Below are positions 53,221 to 61,963 of a DNA stretch of 64,000 nucleotides, piece after piece. The first letter of the stretch is position 1. Every line of letters begins with the position of its first letter. The stretch lies in the NCBI RefSeq assembly GCF_009711135.1, contig NZ_WMIC01000004.1, forward strand, positions 248,001 to 312,000, given 5' to 3'. The position numbers were made by a program, and so were the translations under genes. The DNA is from Flavobacterium sp. LC2016-01 (GTDB taxonomy: Bacteria; Bacteroidota; Bacteroidia; Flavobacteriales; Flavobacteriaceae). The notes below the pieces were generated by a model that was not told the DNA's origin, did no database searches, and saw nothing but the letters and a program-made list of their open reading frames with translations.

Positions 53221-54243
53221 ATGTCAAAATCAAAACTAAAATATCTTTTTTCAATCCTAATAATTGCATTGTTCAGCCTAACAATGACGGCACAAAAAGA
53301 CAGTCAAAAAGATAAAAAACATATTGCTCCAAAACCATTATTCTGCGATCCAATTTATGACGGAGCCGCCGACCCAACAATTATTTGGAATGAAAAAGAG
53401 AAAAAATGGTTTATGTTTTACACCAATCGCCGTGCTAAAGATTCAACAGCAAAAGGAATTACTTGGGTTCACGGTACAAAAATTGGTGTGGCCACTTCTG
53501 AAGACGGCGCAAAATGGACATACAAAGATACTTGTACGATTAAATATAAAGTAAAAGATGTTACGTATTGGGCTCCAGATGTGATTAAATACAAGAACAA
53601 ATATCATATGTATTTGACAATTGTTCCCGGAATTTTCAACGATTGGTATCATCCGCGTTCTATTATTCATTTGACCAGTACAAATTTAATGGACTGGAAT
53701 TTTGAATCAGAATTAAAACTGGCTTCGGAACGCTGTATTGATGCTTCTGTTTTTCAATTGCCAAACGGAACTTGGAGAATGTTTTACAATAATGAAAATG
53801 ATGGAAAATCGATTTATTATGCCGACAGTAAAGATTTATACAACTGGACGGACAGCGGAACGAAAATTGTAAAAGATAGAGGAGAAGGACCAAAAGTCTT
53901 TACGTGGAAAGGAAAAAACTGGATGATTTCTGATTCTTGGCGAGGTTTAAACGTTTATTCTTCTGAAGATTTTTTAAATTGGAAGCGCCAAGAAAAAAAC
54001 ATTCTTCAAACGCCCGGAACAGGTGAAGATGATAAAGTTATTGGCGGACATCCGGATGTAATTGTAAATGGCGATCGAGCGTATATTTTTTATTTTACAC
54101 ATCCCGGAAGAACTCCTGAAAATAAAGGAGTTGACAGTTACGAAACGAAAAGAAGTTCGATTCAAGTTGCAGAACTGGAATATATAAATGGCGAAATTAT
54201 CTGTAATAGAGATCAGCCTGTTCAAATAAATTTAAAGCATTAA
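53221..54243 (+). CDS. Five-bladed beta-propeller glycosidase (GH43-like)
   Basis: A 340-residue exported propeller enzyme with GAADPTIIWNEKEKKWFMFYTNRRA (Asp51), DVTYWAPDVIKYKNKYHMYLTI, CIDASVFQLPNGTWRMFYNN and DRGEGPKVFTWKGKNWMISD. The Asp/Asp/Glu set matches the GH43/GH117-type clan, but I cannot name the family with confidence. Linkage cleaved is unknown. It lies 42 bp after the SASA gene and 2 bp before the rhamnose mutarotase, which hints at action near rhamnose. No second domain is present. Confidence 0.75.
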   Translation: MSKSKLKYLFSILIIALFSLTMTAQKDSQKDKKHIAPKPLFCDPIYDGAADPTIIWNEKEKKWFMFYTNRRAKDSTAKGITWVHGTKIGVATSEDGAKWTYKDTCTIKYKVKDVTYWAPDVIKYKNKYHMYLTIVPGIFNDWYHPRSIIHLTSTNLMDWNFESELKLASERCIDASVFQLPNGTWRMFYNNENDGKSIYYADSKDLYNWTDSGTKIVKDRGEGPKVFTWKGKNWMISDSWRGLNVYSSEDFLNWKRQEKNILQTPGTGEDDKVIGGHPDVIVNGDRAYIFYFTHPGRTPENKGVDSYETKRSSIQVAELEYINGEIICNRDQPVQINLKH

Positions 54244-54245
54244 AA

Positions 54246-54575
54246 ATGGCAAATAAAAACACAATCAGAAACGCTTTCAAAATGAAATTAAAACCTGGTT
54301 TTGAAGCGGAATACAAAAAAAGACACGACGAAATCTGGCCAGAATTAGAAAGTTTGCTTTCAGAAACTGGTATTCAGGATTATAGTATTTTTTTAGATGA
54401 AGAAACACTGATACTTTTTGCAGTTCAGAAAATCAGCACAGATTTTGATTTCGACTATTTGCCAAATCATCCAATTGTAAAAAAATGGTGGGCATATATG
54501 GGAGATATCATGGATACAAATCCTGATAATTCGCCAATTTCGGTTTCATTAAAAGAGGTTTTTCATTTGGATTAA
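54246..54575 (+). CDS. rhaM: L-rhamnose mutarotase
   Basis: A 109-residue protein of normal RhaM length with MKLKPGFEAEYKKRHDEIWPEL (His27), YSIFLDEETLILFAVQKI and KKWWAYMGDIMDTNPDNSP. It interconverts alpha and beta anomers of L-rhamnose in the cytoplasm. Rhamnose is set free by GH106, encoded on the opposite strand at 37256. No rhamnose isomerase, kinase or aldolase is present in the window, so that pathway must be elsewhere. It starts 2 bp after the propeller gene. No signal peptide, in agreement with a cytoplasmic site. Confidence 0.93.
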   Translation: MANKNTIRNAFKMKLKPGFEAEYKKRHDEIWPELESLLSETGIQDYSIFLDEETLILFAVQKISTDFDFDYLPNHPIVKKWWAYMGDIMDTNPDNSPISVSLKEVFHLD

Positions 54576-54588
54576 ACTTGAAACTTTA

Positions 54589-54604
54589 TCCCGAAGCCTC
54601 GGGA
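54589..54604. repeat. Small GC-rich hairpin between rhaM and the DUF4861 gene
   Basis: TCCCGA and TCGGGA pair around AGCC. It is framed by CTTGAAAC and CCTGAAAC, which recur inverted at about 3690-3710, so the gap is probably repeat-derived. There is no T-tail. Confidence 0.45.
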
Positions 54605-54627
54605 GAAAACCTGAAACAAAAAGAAAA

Positions 54628-55896
54628 ATGAAAACAAAATATTATTTATCAATAGCTTTTGCAACAGCAATTTTAGTGAACTGCAATGCACAAAAAGTCA
54701 CATTAAAAAACACTTCTGATTTAGCTGTACCGCAAAAAGCAATTAGCATAAAAAGAAATCAAATTGCAGTAAAATATGTAGCCAATAGTTTTCCTATTCT
54801 GGTCACTAAAAATGATACAATTCCTGCACAGTTAAATGATTTGGACGGAGATGGAAAATGGGACGAACTTTTTTTGGTAACTGATTTTGCCGCTAACGAA
54901 AAGAAAACAGCAATAGTAACATGGTCTTTAAAAGATCCTAAATTTCCAATCAAAACAAGTGTAAGATTCGGAAAAAGAGAAGCTAAAGATTTGCCGGTTC
55001 AGCCAGCAACTCAAGAAGTTTTAATGGCGAATCAGGTACATAAAAAATTAGGTTTCCAAAAATATCAAACGGATGGACCATCTTGGGAAAATGACAAAGT
55101 AGGTTTCAGACATTATTTGGATGGAAGGAATTCAAAAGATGTCTTCGGAAAAAAAATACCTGCGATTACGCCAGAAAATGTTGGAATAAACAGCAAAGGC
55201 GCCGTTGAAGACAATTACCATGTAATGTACGATTGGGGAAGAGATATTTTCCCTGTTGGAAATTCTGCTGGTTTGGGCGGTTATGCTTTATTGATAAAGG
55301 ATAAAATCAACCGACTTGGAATTTTGACAAACGATACTTTGAACAATGTCGAAAAAACAACTTTCAAAATTGTAAGCGAAGGGCCGGTTAATTCGGTTTT
55401 AAGTTATAAATATGAAAACTGGAAAGCATCGGGGAATAATTATCAGGTTCAGGAAACAACTTCAATCTGGCCAGGAATGTACGGCTATGAAAACACCGTT
55501 TCCATCAGCGGACTTAAAGGTGGAGAAACTTTTTTAGCAGCAATTTCGAATTTGAACAATAAAAATCCGTTACAGGTTGTTGAGGCTGGTGAATGGGTTT
55601 GTTTCATTCAGCATGATTATTTGACATACAACCGCGAATGGATTTTAGGAACTGCAATTTTGGTTCCGAAGAAAATTTATCAAGGTTATATCGAAGCACC
55701 AAAAACAGGTCAGTTGACAGATTCTTATTTGGCAAAACTAACAGTCGAAAACAATAAAAAAATCAGTTACTATGCCATTGCAGGCTGGGAACTGAGTGCC
55801 GATAAAAATTTTAAAGACGCCGCTTATTTCAGCAATTATGTAACCACTTTGGCAAAACAGCTTTCTGCCAAAATAACGGTTGAAATTAGTAAATAA
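54628..55896 (+). CDS. DUF4861 family exported protein
   Basis: A 422-residue protein with a signal peptide (possibly lipoprotein, LVNC near residue 19) and DUF4861 features: VPQKAISIKRNQIAV, LNDLDGDGKWDELFLV, GFQKYQTDGPSWENDKVGFRHYLDGRNSKDVFGKK, YHVMYDWGRDIFPVGNSAGLGGYAL and EAGEWVCFIQHDYLTYN. The family is common in Bacteroidota polysaccharide loci but its activity is not known to me. The fold may be galactose-mutarotase-like. It lies between rhaM and a GH105 gene, so a role in rhamnogalacturonan use is likely by context. Key residues cannot be assigned. Confidence 0.75.
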   Translation: MKTKYYLSIAFATAILVNCNAQKVTLKNTSDLAVPQKAISIKRNQIAVKYVANSFPILVTKNDTIPAQLNDLDGDGKWDELFLVTDFAANEKKTAIVTWSLKDPKFPIKTSVRFGKREAKDLPVQPATQEVLMANQVHKKLGFQKYQTDGPSWENDKVGFRHYLDGRNSKDVFGKKIPAITPENVGINSKGAVEDNYHVMYDWGRDIFPVGNSAGLGGYALLIKDKINRLGILTNDTLNNVEKTTFKIVSEGPVNSVLSYKYENWKASGNNYQVQETTSIWPGMYGYENTVSISGLKGGETFLAAISNLNNKNPLQVVEAGEWVCFIQHDYLTYNREWILGTAILVPKKIYQGYIEAPKTGQLTDSYLAKLTVENNKKISYYAIAGWELSADKNFKDAAYFSNYVTTLAKQLSAKITVEISK

Positions 55897-55924
55897 AACA
55901 ATTTTAAACTAACACACTAACCAT

Positions 55925-57274
55925 ATGAACTATAAATCAACCCTTTTAGCAATGCTTGTGTTTGCATCGTTTACAAATGCAAACGCACAAAAAACAGATG
56001 CGACAGCGCCATTGCATTTAATGCAGCCTGATTATCCAACACCATATGTTATTCCGCAAAAGGAAGATATAAAAGTGGTTTTGGACCGAGTTTATAATTT
56101 TTTAGATAAAAATTCGGCTTCAAAAATTGTCGATGCAAATACTAAAACTGTTATTACAGATTATAAAAAAGGCAATCAGGATATTGTTTTTGAACCAGGC
56201 GCTTTCAGATTGACCAGTTATGAATGGGGTGTTACTTATGCCGGAATGCTTTTAGCTTCTAAAGCGACGGGCGAAAAATATTATGCTGATTACTCCAATA
56301 AAAGAATACAGTTAATCGCTGATATTGCCGAAAATTATAGTGAAAAAAACATCAAGGATAAGGACATGCTGAAAACGCTTCATCCTGAAGCATTAGATTT
56401 TGCTGGAGCGCTTTGTGCCGCCTTTATTAAAGCCAAAAAAGAAGGCTTAAAAGCGAATATTGACCCTTTGGTAAACAATTATATCGACTTTATCAGCAAC
56501 AAACAATTTCGATTAAAAGACGGAACTCTGGCAAGAAACAGACCGCAGGACAATACACTTTGGTTAGATGATATGTTTATGAGCGTTCCGGCACTGGCAC
56601 AAATGGGAAGTTATACCGGAAATACAAAATACTTTGACGATGCTGTAAAACAAGTGAATCAGTTTTCTGAAAGAATGTTTAACAGCCAAAAAGGAATTTA
56701 TATGCACGGCTGGGTTGAATCTATGGCGGTGCATCCTCAGTTTCATTGGGCAAGAGCAAATGGCTGGGCAGTTATGACAATGGTTGAATTGTTAGAAGTT
56801 TTGCCAAAAAATCATCCGGGTTATCCTCAGGTTTTGGCTCAATTGCAAAAACACATCGCTGGTTTGGTTCAATATCAGGACGGAACAGGTTTTTGGCATC
56901 AATTATTAGATAGAAACGATTCGTATTTAGAGACTTCGGCAACGGCAATTTATGCGTATTCAATTGCCAGAGCTATAAACCGTGGCTATGTTGATAAAAT
57001 GACTTATGCTCCAGCAGTTTTATTAGCGTGGAATGCTGTAGCAACAAAAGTAAATGATAAAGGTCAAGTTGAAGGAACCTGCGTTGGAACCGGAATGGGT
57101 TTTGATCCTGCATTTTATTACTACCGTCCAGTAAATGTTTTTGCGGCTCACGGCTATGGTCCAGTTTTATTGGCCGGAGCTGAAGTGATTATGCTTTTAA
57201 AAGATAGTCAATTTCAAATAAATGACAGTTCTATTCAATTGAAAATCGAAGGAAAAAATAATCTGCATAAGTAA
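55925..57274 (+). CDS. GH105-family unsaturated glucuronyl/rhamnogalacturonyl hydrolase
   Basis: A 449-residue exported GH105-type (alpha/alpha)6 barrel with catalytic Asp215 in TLWLDDMFMSVPALAQMG, HWARANGWAVMTMVELLEVLP and YLETSATAIYAYSIARAINRGYV. A longer N-terminal region (residues 25-110) than in the other two GH105 proteins includes MQPDYPTPYVIPQKEDIKVVL. Unsaturated uronyl hydrolase activity on lyase products is the family role. It is the third paralogue in the window. The DUF4861 gene precedes it by 28 bp, and a long palindromic repeat follows. Confidence 0.9.
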   Translation: MNYKSTLLAMLVFASFTNANAQKTDATAPLHLMQPDYPTPYVIPQKEDIKVVLDRVYNFLDKNSASKIVDANTKTVITDYKKGNQDIVFEPGAFRLTSYEWGVTYAGMLLASKATGEKYYADYSNKRIQLIADIAENYSEKNIKDKDMLKTLHPEALDFAGALCAAFIKAKKEGLKANIDPLVNNYIDFISNKQFRLKDGTLARNRPQDNTLWLDDMFMSVPALAQMGSYTGNTKYFDDAVKQVNQFSERMFNSQKGIYMHGWVESMAVHPQFHWARANGWAVMTMVELLEVLPKNHPGYPQVLAQLQKHIAGLVQYQDGTGFWHQLLDRNDSYLETSATAIYAYSIARAINRGYVDKMTYAPAVLLAWNAVATKVNDKGQVEGTCVGTGMGFDPAFYYYRPVNVFAAHGYGPVLLAGAEVIMLLKDSQFQINDSSIQLKIEGKNNLHK

Positions 57275-57335
57275 GTTAAGAGTCATTAGTTATAAGTTAT
57301 GAGTTTTGAATTTTGAATGCACTTGTAACGTTCTC

Positions 57336-57439
57336 TTTGTCATCCTGACGAAGGAAGGATCACACAAGAAACTCGACAAAGATTAGCGACTCTGATTGCG
57401 GAATTCCGTTTGTGATCCTTCCTTCGTCAGGATGACAAA
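57336..57439. repeat. Dispersed palindromic element (GTCATCCTGA family), copy 2
   Basis: Arms of 29 nt (57336-57364 and 57411-57439) are perfectly complementary, separated by 46 nt. It shares the TGTCATCCTGA start with the elements at 2584 and 61825 but the middle differs (ACGAAGGAAGGATCACA). It is intergenic between GH105 and the lyase-like gene. Confidence 0.85.
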
Positions 57440-57493
57440 AAACAAAAAAAAACTTAGTGCTTTCGCGTCTTCACGACAAAATACCAACAAAAT

Positions 57494-58828
57494 ATGAAAT
57501 CAACAATAAATATACTTTTCTTATTAATCGGCACAATCGCTTTTGCCCAAATTGGAAAACGATTTCCATCAGAAAAAAAGATAATCAAAGATCCTGTTAC
57601 TGGTATCGATTTAATCTTTTTAACTACAAAATCAGCAGGAGATTCAAAAACGTATCCAACACATCCGCAATGGACAGCAGATGGAGAATGGCTCATTTTT
57701 AGAACCAAAAGAGCCAACGGAGAAGCGATGGCTGTCAACGAAAAATCAGGTGTAATGGTTCAAGTTACCGAAGGCGGTTATACAGGAACTTTATGCATGG
57801 CGCAAAAATCAATGAAATTGTATTTTATGCGAAAAGGAGACGGCGATAAAATGCAGATTATGGAAGTGAATCTGGAAGCCGTTTTTGCTGATAGTGAAAA
57901 AGGAAAAATGAAACCAGTTTCGGCATACGAGCGTATTTGCGGTACAACAAATCCAGAAATGGGTGCTTCGGGCGACATGGCTTTGGATGCTGATGAAGAC
58001 CGCGTTTATTTCAGAATTGGAAAAGAAGAAGCTGCACGACATTTAGATCCAAATGTAAAAATTGAAAAAAGTTTTGGAGCAAGAAATATGGGTGCAGGAC
58101 CGGGTGGAATCAGCAGTATGAATATTAAAACCGGTGAAGTGAAACATGTAGTTTCAGTACCGTTTCAAGTGGGACATATTCAATCTAATATCTGGAATCC
58201 GGGGGAATTGGTTTTTTGCTGGGAAACGGGCGGAAAATCTCCACAGCGTACATGGACCGTAATGGCCGATGGATCAGGTTTGAGACCTTTGTATCCTGAA
58301 TCAGATTTTGAATGGGTAACGCACGAAGTTGTAATTTCTAAAGATGAGGTGGCAATGGCAATTATGGGACATCGAAAAATTGATATTCAGAAAGATGCTC
58401 CCGTTGAAGTTACATCTAGTACCGAAGTTCGAAATCCTCAAAATCCGGGTCAGGAAAGCAATTGGGGAAATTCGGGAACGAGAGAAAAACCTACAGGTCT
58501 GGCAATTGTAAATTTAAGAACCAGAGAAATGATTATTGCTGGCCAAACCAAAAGTGGCAGCGGTTTATGGCATGTTCACGGTTCTTCTGACGGAAGATGG
58601 GCTGTTGGTGATGATTTCTCAAGAAGTTTATATTTAATTGACCGAAAAACCAATGAAATGATGATGCTGACAACCGGACATAAAGAAACGGCAGCAGATC
58701 ACGTTCACCCAACTTTCAACAGAGACGGAACAAAAATTGAAATTCAGTCGGCGATGCTTTCTGAAGATAATAGAACGTTGAATATCTGTATTGTAAATGT
58801 TCCGAAGGAATGGCTGAAAAGGAAGTAA
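57494..58828 (+). CDS. Oligogalacturonate lyase-like beta-propeller (PL22 type)
   Basis: A 444-residue protein with a predicted seven-bladed propeller. The metal-binding pattern of oligogalacturonate lyases is visible: His228 and Gln230 in QVGHIQSNIW, His277 in WVTHEVV, and further His360/362 and His403/405 in LWHVHGS and DHVHPTF. Repeat openings HPQWTADGEWLIFRTKR, GDMALDADEDRVYFRI and SSDGRWAVGDD mark the blades. PL22 enzymes split unsaturated dimers to the 5-keto-4-deoxyuronate, feeding KduI. Unlike the E. coli-type cytoplasmic enzyme it carries a signal peptide (ending AFA), so it would act in the periplasm; the ketouronate would then need one of the transporters. Confidence 0.8.
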   Translation: MKSTINILFLLIGTIAFAQIGKRFPSEKKIIKDPVTGIDLIFLTTKSAGDSKTYPTHPQWTADGEWLIFRTKRANGEAMAVNEKSGVMVQVTEGGYTGTLCMAQKSMKLYFMRKGDGDKMQIMEVNLEAVFADSEKGKMKPVSAYERICGTTNPEMGASGDMALDADEDRVYFRIGKEEAARHLDPNVKIEKSFGARNMGAGPGGISSMNIKTGEVKHVVSVPFQVGHIQSNIWNPGELVFCWETGGKSPQRTWTVMADGSGLRPLYPESDFEWVTHEVVISKDEVAMAIMGHRKIDIQKDAPVEVTSSTEVRNPQNPGQESNWGNSGTREKPTGLAIVNLRTREMIIAGQTKSGSGLWHVHGSSDGRWAVGDDFSRSLYLIDRKTNEMMMLTTGHKETAADHVHPTFNRDGTKIEIQSAMLSEDNRTLNICIVNVPKEWLKRK

Positions 58829-58857
58829 TTAGTAAAAAGTGATTAGTAATTAGTAAA

Positions 58858-60288
58858 ATGTTTAAAAAGAATTATTCCGTTTTGAGATGTTTAATTATCT
58901 GTATTGTCTTTGCAAGCAATATGGCTGTTTCCTTTGCTCAAGAATTAGGAAAAATGGACGCTATTTATTCTGGAACGCCTTGGTTTGATCAAAACGGAAA
59001 TATTGTAAGCGCGCACGGAGCAAACATTATAAAAGAAAAAGATACTTTTTATTTGTTTGGAGAAGCACACAGCGATACCAGCAATGCATTTGCAGGATTT
59101 AATTGTTATTCTTCAAAAGATCTTTATAACTGGAAATTTGAGCGTCAGGCGCTTCCGGTACAGGAATCTGGAAAATTGGGACCAAATCGTGTTGGTGAAC
59201 GAGTGAAAGTGATGAAATGCCCAAAAACAGATGAGTTTATAATGTACATGCATGCTGATACTTTAACGTATAAAGATCAGTTTGTGGGTTATGCCGTTTC
59301 AAAAAATATCGAAGGTCCATACACATTTAAAGGTCCGCTTTTATTTGATGGGAAACCAATAAAAAAATGGGATATGGGAACTTTTCAGGATACTGATAAT
59401 TCGGGATATATTCTGGTTCACGGTGGTGAAATTTACAAATTAAGCGATGATTATAAATCGGTTACAGAAAAAGTAAACGAAAATATAACCACCGGATTTG
59501 AATCGCCAACGATGCTGAAAAAAGATAATCTGTATTATTTTATTGGTTCGCATTTAACAAGCTGGGAGAAAAATGACAATTATTATTATACCTCAAATTC
59601 GCTTAAAGGCCCATGGGAATTTCAAGGCTTAATTGCGCCAAAAGAAACGCTTACGTGGAATTCACAGTCGACTTTTGTTTTGCCAATTCATGGCTCAAAA
59701 GAAACAACATATATGTTTATGGGCGATCGCTGGTCATTTCCTAAACAGGCTTCTTCGGCAACTTATGTTTGGCAGCCGTTTGTTTTTTCGGGAACTTCGA
59801 TTTCGTTGCCAAACTATAAGGAAGCTTGGAAAATAGATGTTTCTACAGGAATTATTTCTATTTTGGACAAGAAAGATCAGATTATCAACAACAGAAACAA
59901 ACAAATTCGATATAAAGGAAATTGGAAATATGTAACCAATGGAAATATGGTTTATGAAAGTGAATCAGATGAGAAAGACGCTTCATTTTCGATAAAGTTT
60001 AAAGGTCAACAAATAGGTTTGACGAGTTTTGTTGGTACTGAAAATGGTTATGCAAAAGTTGTTTTAACAGATCAAAAAGGAAATACAATACTCACAGCAA
60101 TTATTGATATGTACAGTAAATATTCAGATTTGATGCAAGTATTTAAATCTCCAATTTTAAAAAAAGGCACTTATAAATTGACGGTTTCTGGAACGGGAGA
60201 AAGACCAAATTGGTCGGATAAAAGAAAGTCAAATTACGGAAGTACAGGATATTATATTTCTGTTACTCAGATTGAAATAAAGAAATAA
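58858..60288 (+). CDS. GH43-like exo-glycosidase with C-terminal carbohydrate-binding domain
   Basis: A 476-residue exported enzyme. The N-terminal propeller (residues 30-330) begins GTPWFDQNGNIVSAHGANIIKEKDTFYLFGEAH, as in the GH43 subfamily 24/34 beta-galactosidases, with KWDMGTFQDTDNSGYILV and TTGFESPTMLKKDNLYYFIG supplying acidic residues. From residue 355 a jelly-roll region (IRYKGNWKYVTNGNMVYESESDEKDASFSIKFKGQQIGLTSFVGTENGYAKVVL) looks like a carbohydrate-binding module. Galactan side chains of pectin are a likely target, by subfamily resemblance only. It precedes a GH28 gene by 19 bp. Confidence 0.78.
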   Translation: MFKKNYSVLRCLIICIVFASNMAVSFAQELGKMDAIYSGTPWFDQNGNIVSAHGANIIKEKDTFYLFGEAHSDTSNAFAGFNCYSSKDLYNWKFERQALPVQESGKLGPNRVGERVKVMKCPKTDEFIMYMHADTLTYKDQFVGYAVSKNIEGPYTFKGPLLFDGKPIKKWDMGTFQDTDNSGYILVHGGEIYKLSDDYKSVTEKVNENITTGFESPTMLKKDNLYYFIGSHLTSWEKNDNYYYTSNSLKGPWEFQGLIAPKETLTWNSQSTFVLPIHGSKETTYMFMGDRWSFPKQASSATYVWQPFVFSGTSISLPNYKEAWKIDVSTGIISILDKKDQIINNRNKQIRYKGNWKYVTNGNMVYESESDEKDASFSIKFKGQQIGLTSFVGTENGYAKVVLTDQKGNTILTAIIDMYSKYSDLMQVFKSPILKKGTYKLTVSGTGERPNWSDKRKSNYGSTGYYISVTQIEIKK

Positions 60289-60307
60289 AAAATAAAAATA
60301 GCTTACA

Positions 60308-61636
60308 ATGAAAAAGTTTTTCACTTTGGTTTTATGTGTTTTGGGAATTTCTCAAAGCTCATTTTCGCAAAAATACAGCAACGACAAGTTCCCAGACGGA
60401 ACTGAAATTCCAGTTTGGTTTAAAACCTATACAAAACTTCAATTAAAAGATTTAGGAAAAAAATACACGATTACTGATTTTGGCGTAAGCAAAGACAGTA
60501 CAAAAGTACAGACTGTTGCGATTCAGAAAGTGATTGATAAGGCCGCAGCAAATGGCGGAGGCGTAATCGTAATTCCAAAAGGAGTTTACCTAAGCGGTGC
60601 GTTGTTTTTTAAACCAAAAACAGCTTTGTATGTCAGCGAAGGCGGAGTTTTAAAAGGTTCTGATGATATAGCAAATTACCCAATTATGCCGTCAAGAATG
60701 GAAGGCCAAAATCTGGATTATTTCCCAGCTTTGGTAAATGCTTATGGTGTTGATAATTTTTCAATTTCAGGAAAAGGAACAATTAACGGAAATGGAAGAA
60801 AATATTGGGATGCTTTCTGGGCACGCCGTAAGGAGAATCCAAAATGTACTAATCTTGAGGTTTCTAGGCCAAGATTAGTTTTTGTATGGAATTCAAATAA
60901 CGTACAATTTCAGGATGTAAAATTGATCAATTCAGGTTTTTGGACGAATCATTTTTATAAATGTAATAATATAAAAATACTGGATACTTACATTTATTCT
61001 CCTCACAAAAAAGGCGATGCTCCAAGTACAGATGCGATTGATCTTGATATTTGCAGCAACGTACTTATAAAAGGCTCTAACATGTCTGTTAATGATGATG
61101 CCGTAGCGCTAAAAGGAGGTAAAGGACCTTATGCAGACCAGGATAAAAATAATGGACCAAATACCAATATTATTATTGAAGACTGCAAATTTGGATATTG
61201 TCATTCGGCATTAACGAATGGAAGTGAAGCGATTCATAACCGAAATATAATTATGCGCAATTGCGAAGTTGATGGACCGTCAATATTGCTGCATCTTAAA
61301 ATGAGACCAGATACACCGCAGCTTTACGAGTTTATTAGAGTTGAAGACATTAAAGGACAAACCAAAAACGGTCTGGCTATTTTAGCATGGAAACAGTTTT
61401 TTGATTTAAAAGGCCGTCCTGATGTTCCATTATCGTATGGAGATAATGTTACTTTAAAAAATATTGATCTTAAATGTGAAATGTTTTATAAAGTAGAAAA
61501 CGATCCAAATGTGCGTTTATCGAATTTTACTTTCGAAAACTTGAATATTGAATCTGATAAGGCTGATATTGATAAAAGCTTGATAAATGGAGTGACTTTT
61601 AAAAATGTTTATGTGAATAAGAAAGTCGTAGAGTAG
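60308..61636 (+). CDS. GH28 family glycosidase, divergent (rhamnogalacturonan type?)
   Basis: A 442-residue exported GH28 beta-helix protein. The catalytic aspartates appear as DAIDLD (Asp245, Asp247) and NDD (Asp263/264); GHG is replaced by YCHSALTNGSE (His299) and RIK by LHLKMR (Leu328-His-Leu-Lys331). These changes separate it from the homogalacturonan hydrolases at 19251 and fit GH28 members that act on rhamnogalacturonan or decorated ends; that assignment is inferred from the PUL context. The signal peptide ends near FSQ. It is followed by a repeat-rich gap and then GH115. Confidence 0.85.
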   Translation: MKKFFTLVLCVLGISQSSFSQKYSNDKFPDGTEIPVWFKTYTKLQLKDLGKKYTITDFGVSKDSTKVQTVAIQKVIDKAAANGGGVIVIPKGVYLSGALFFKPKTALYVSEGGVLKGSDDIANYPIMPSRMEGQNLDYFPALVNAYGVDNFSISGKGTINGNGRKYWDAFWARRKENPKCTNLEVSRPRLVFVWNSNNVQFQDVKLINSGFWTNHFYKCNNIKILDTYIYSPHKKGDAPSTDAIDLDICSNVLIKGSNMSVNDDAVALKGGKGPYADQDKNNGPNTNIIIEDCKFGYCHSALTNGSEAIHNRNIIMRNCEVDGPSILLHLKMRPDTPQLYEFIRVEDIKGQTKNGLAILAWKQFFDLKGRPDVPLSYGDNVTLKNIDLKCEMFYKVENDPNVRLSNFTFENLNIESDKADIDKSLINGVTFKNVYVNKKVVE

Positions 61637-61963
61637 AGGAAGATTCTAAGTTTCTAAGGTTCTGAGATTCTAAGTTTTTTCGTCATGTATTTATTCCAAG
61701 GAACGACTATCACAATGGAAACGAACCATGCAATATTGTCATTCCGAGGAACGAAGGATCTCACAAGCAGCTCTACAAATTAAATCGTCATTTTTGTCGA
61801 TTTTTATAGTTTTAATTCTCTGTTTTGTCATCCTGAGTAACGAAGGATCACACTAAAAAATTCCTCATAGAAGCCCCCAAATCTTTGTCGAGCTACATGT
61901 GAGATCCTTCGTTACTCAGGATGACAAGTCTGTGTAAAGCCTTCGTGGCGAAAAAATATTACA
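61637..61963. repeat. Repeat-rich gap with GTCATCCTGA palindromes (copies 3a and 3b)
   Basis: The gap begins with GATTCTAAG/TTCTAAGG units. A single arm TTGTCATTCCGAGGAACGAA starts at 61737, and a full palindrome has arms 61825-61852 and 61898-61927 (TTGTCATCCTGAGTAACGAA on the left, near-complete complement on the right). No gene or promoter is visible; GH115 starts 37 bp after it. Confidence 0.75.

Noticed and set aside
19251-61636. Possible type IX sorting tails on the exported enzymes
   Set aside because: The C-terminal ends of the enzymes were inspected and none shows the conserved type A or B sorting-domain pattern; they carry ordinary signal peptides or lipoboxes.
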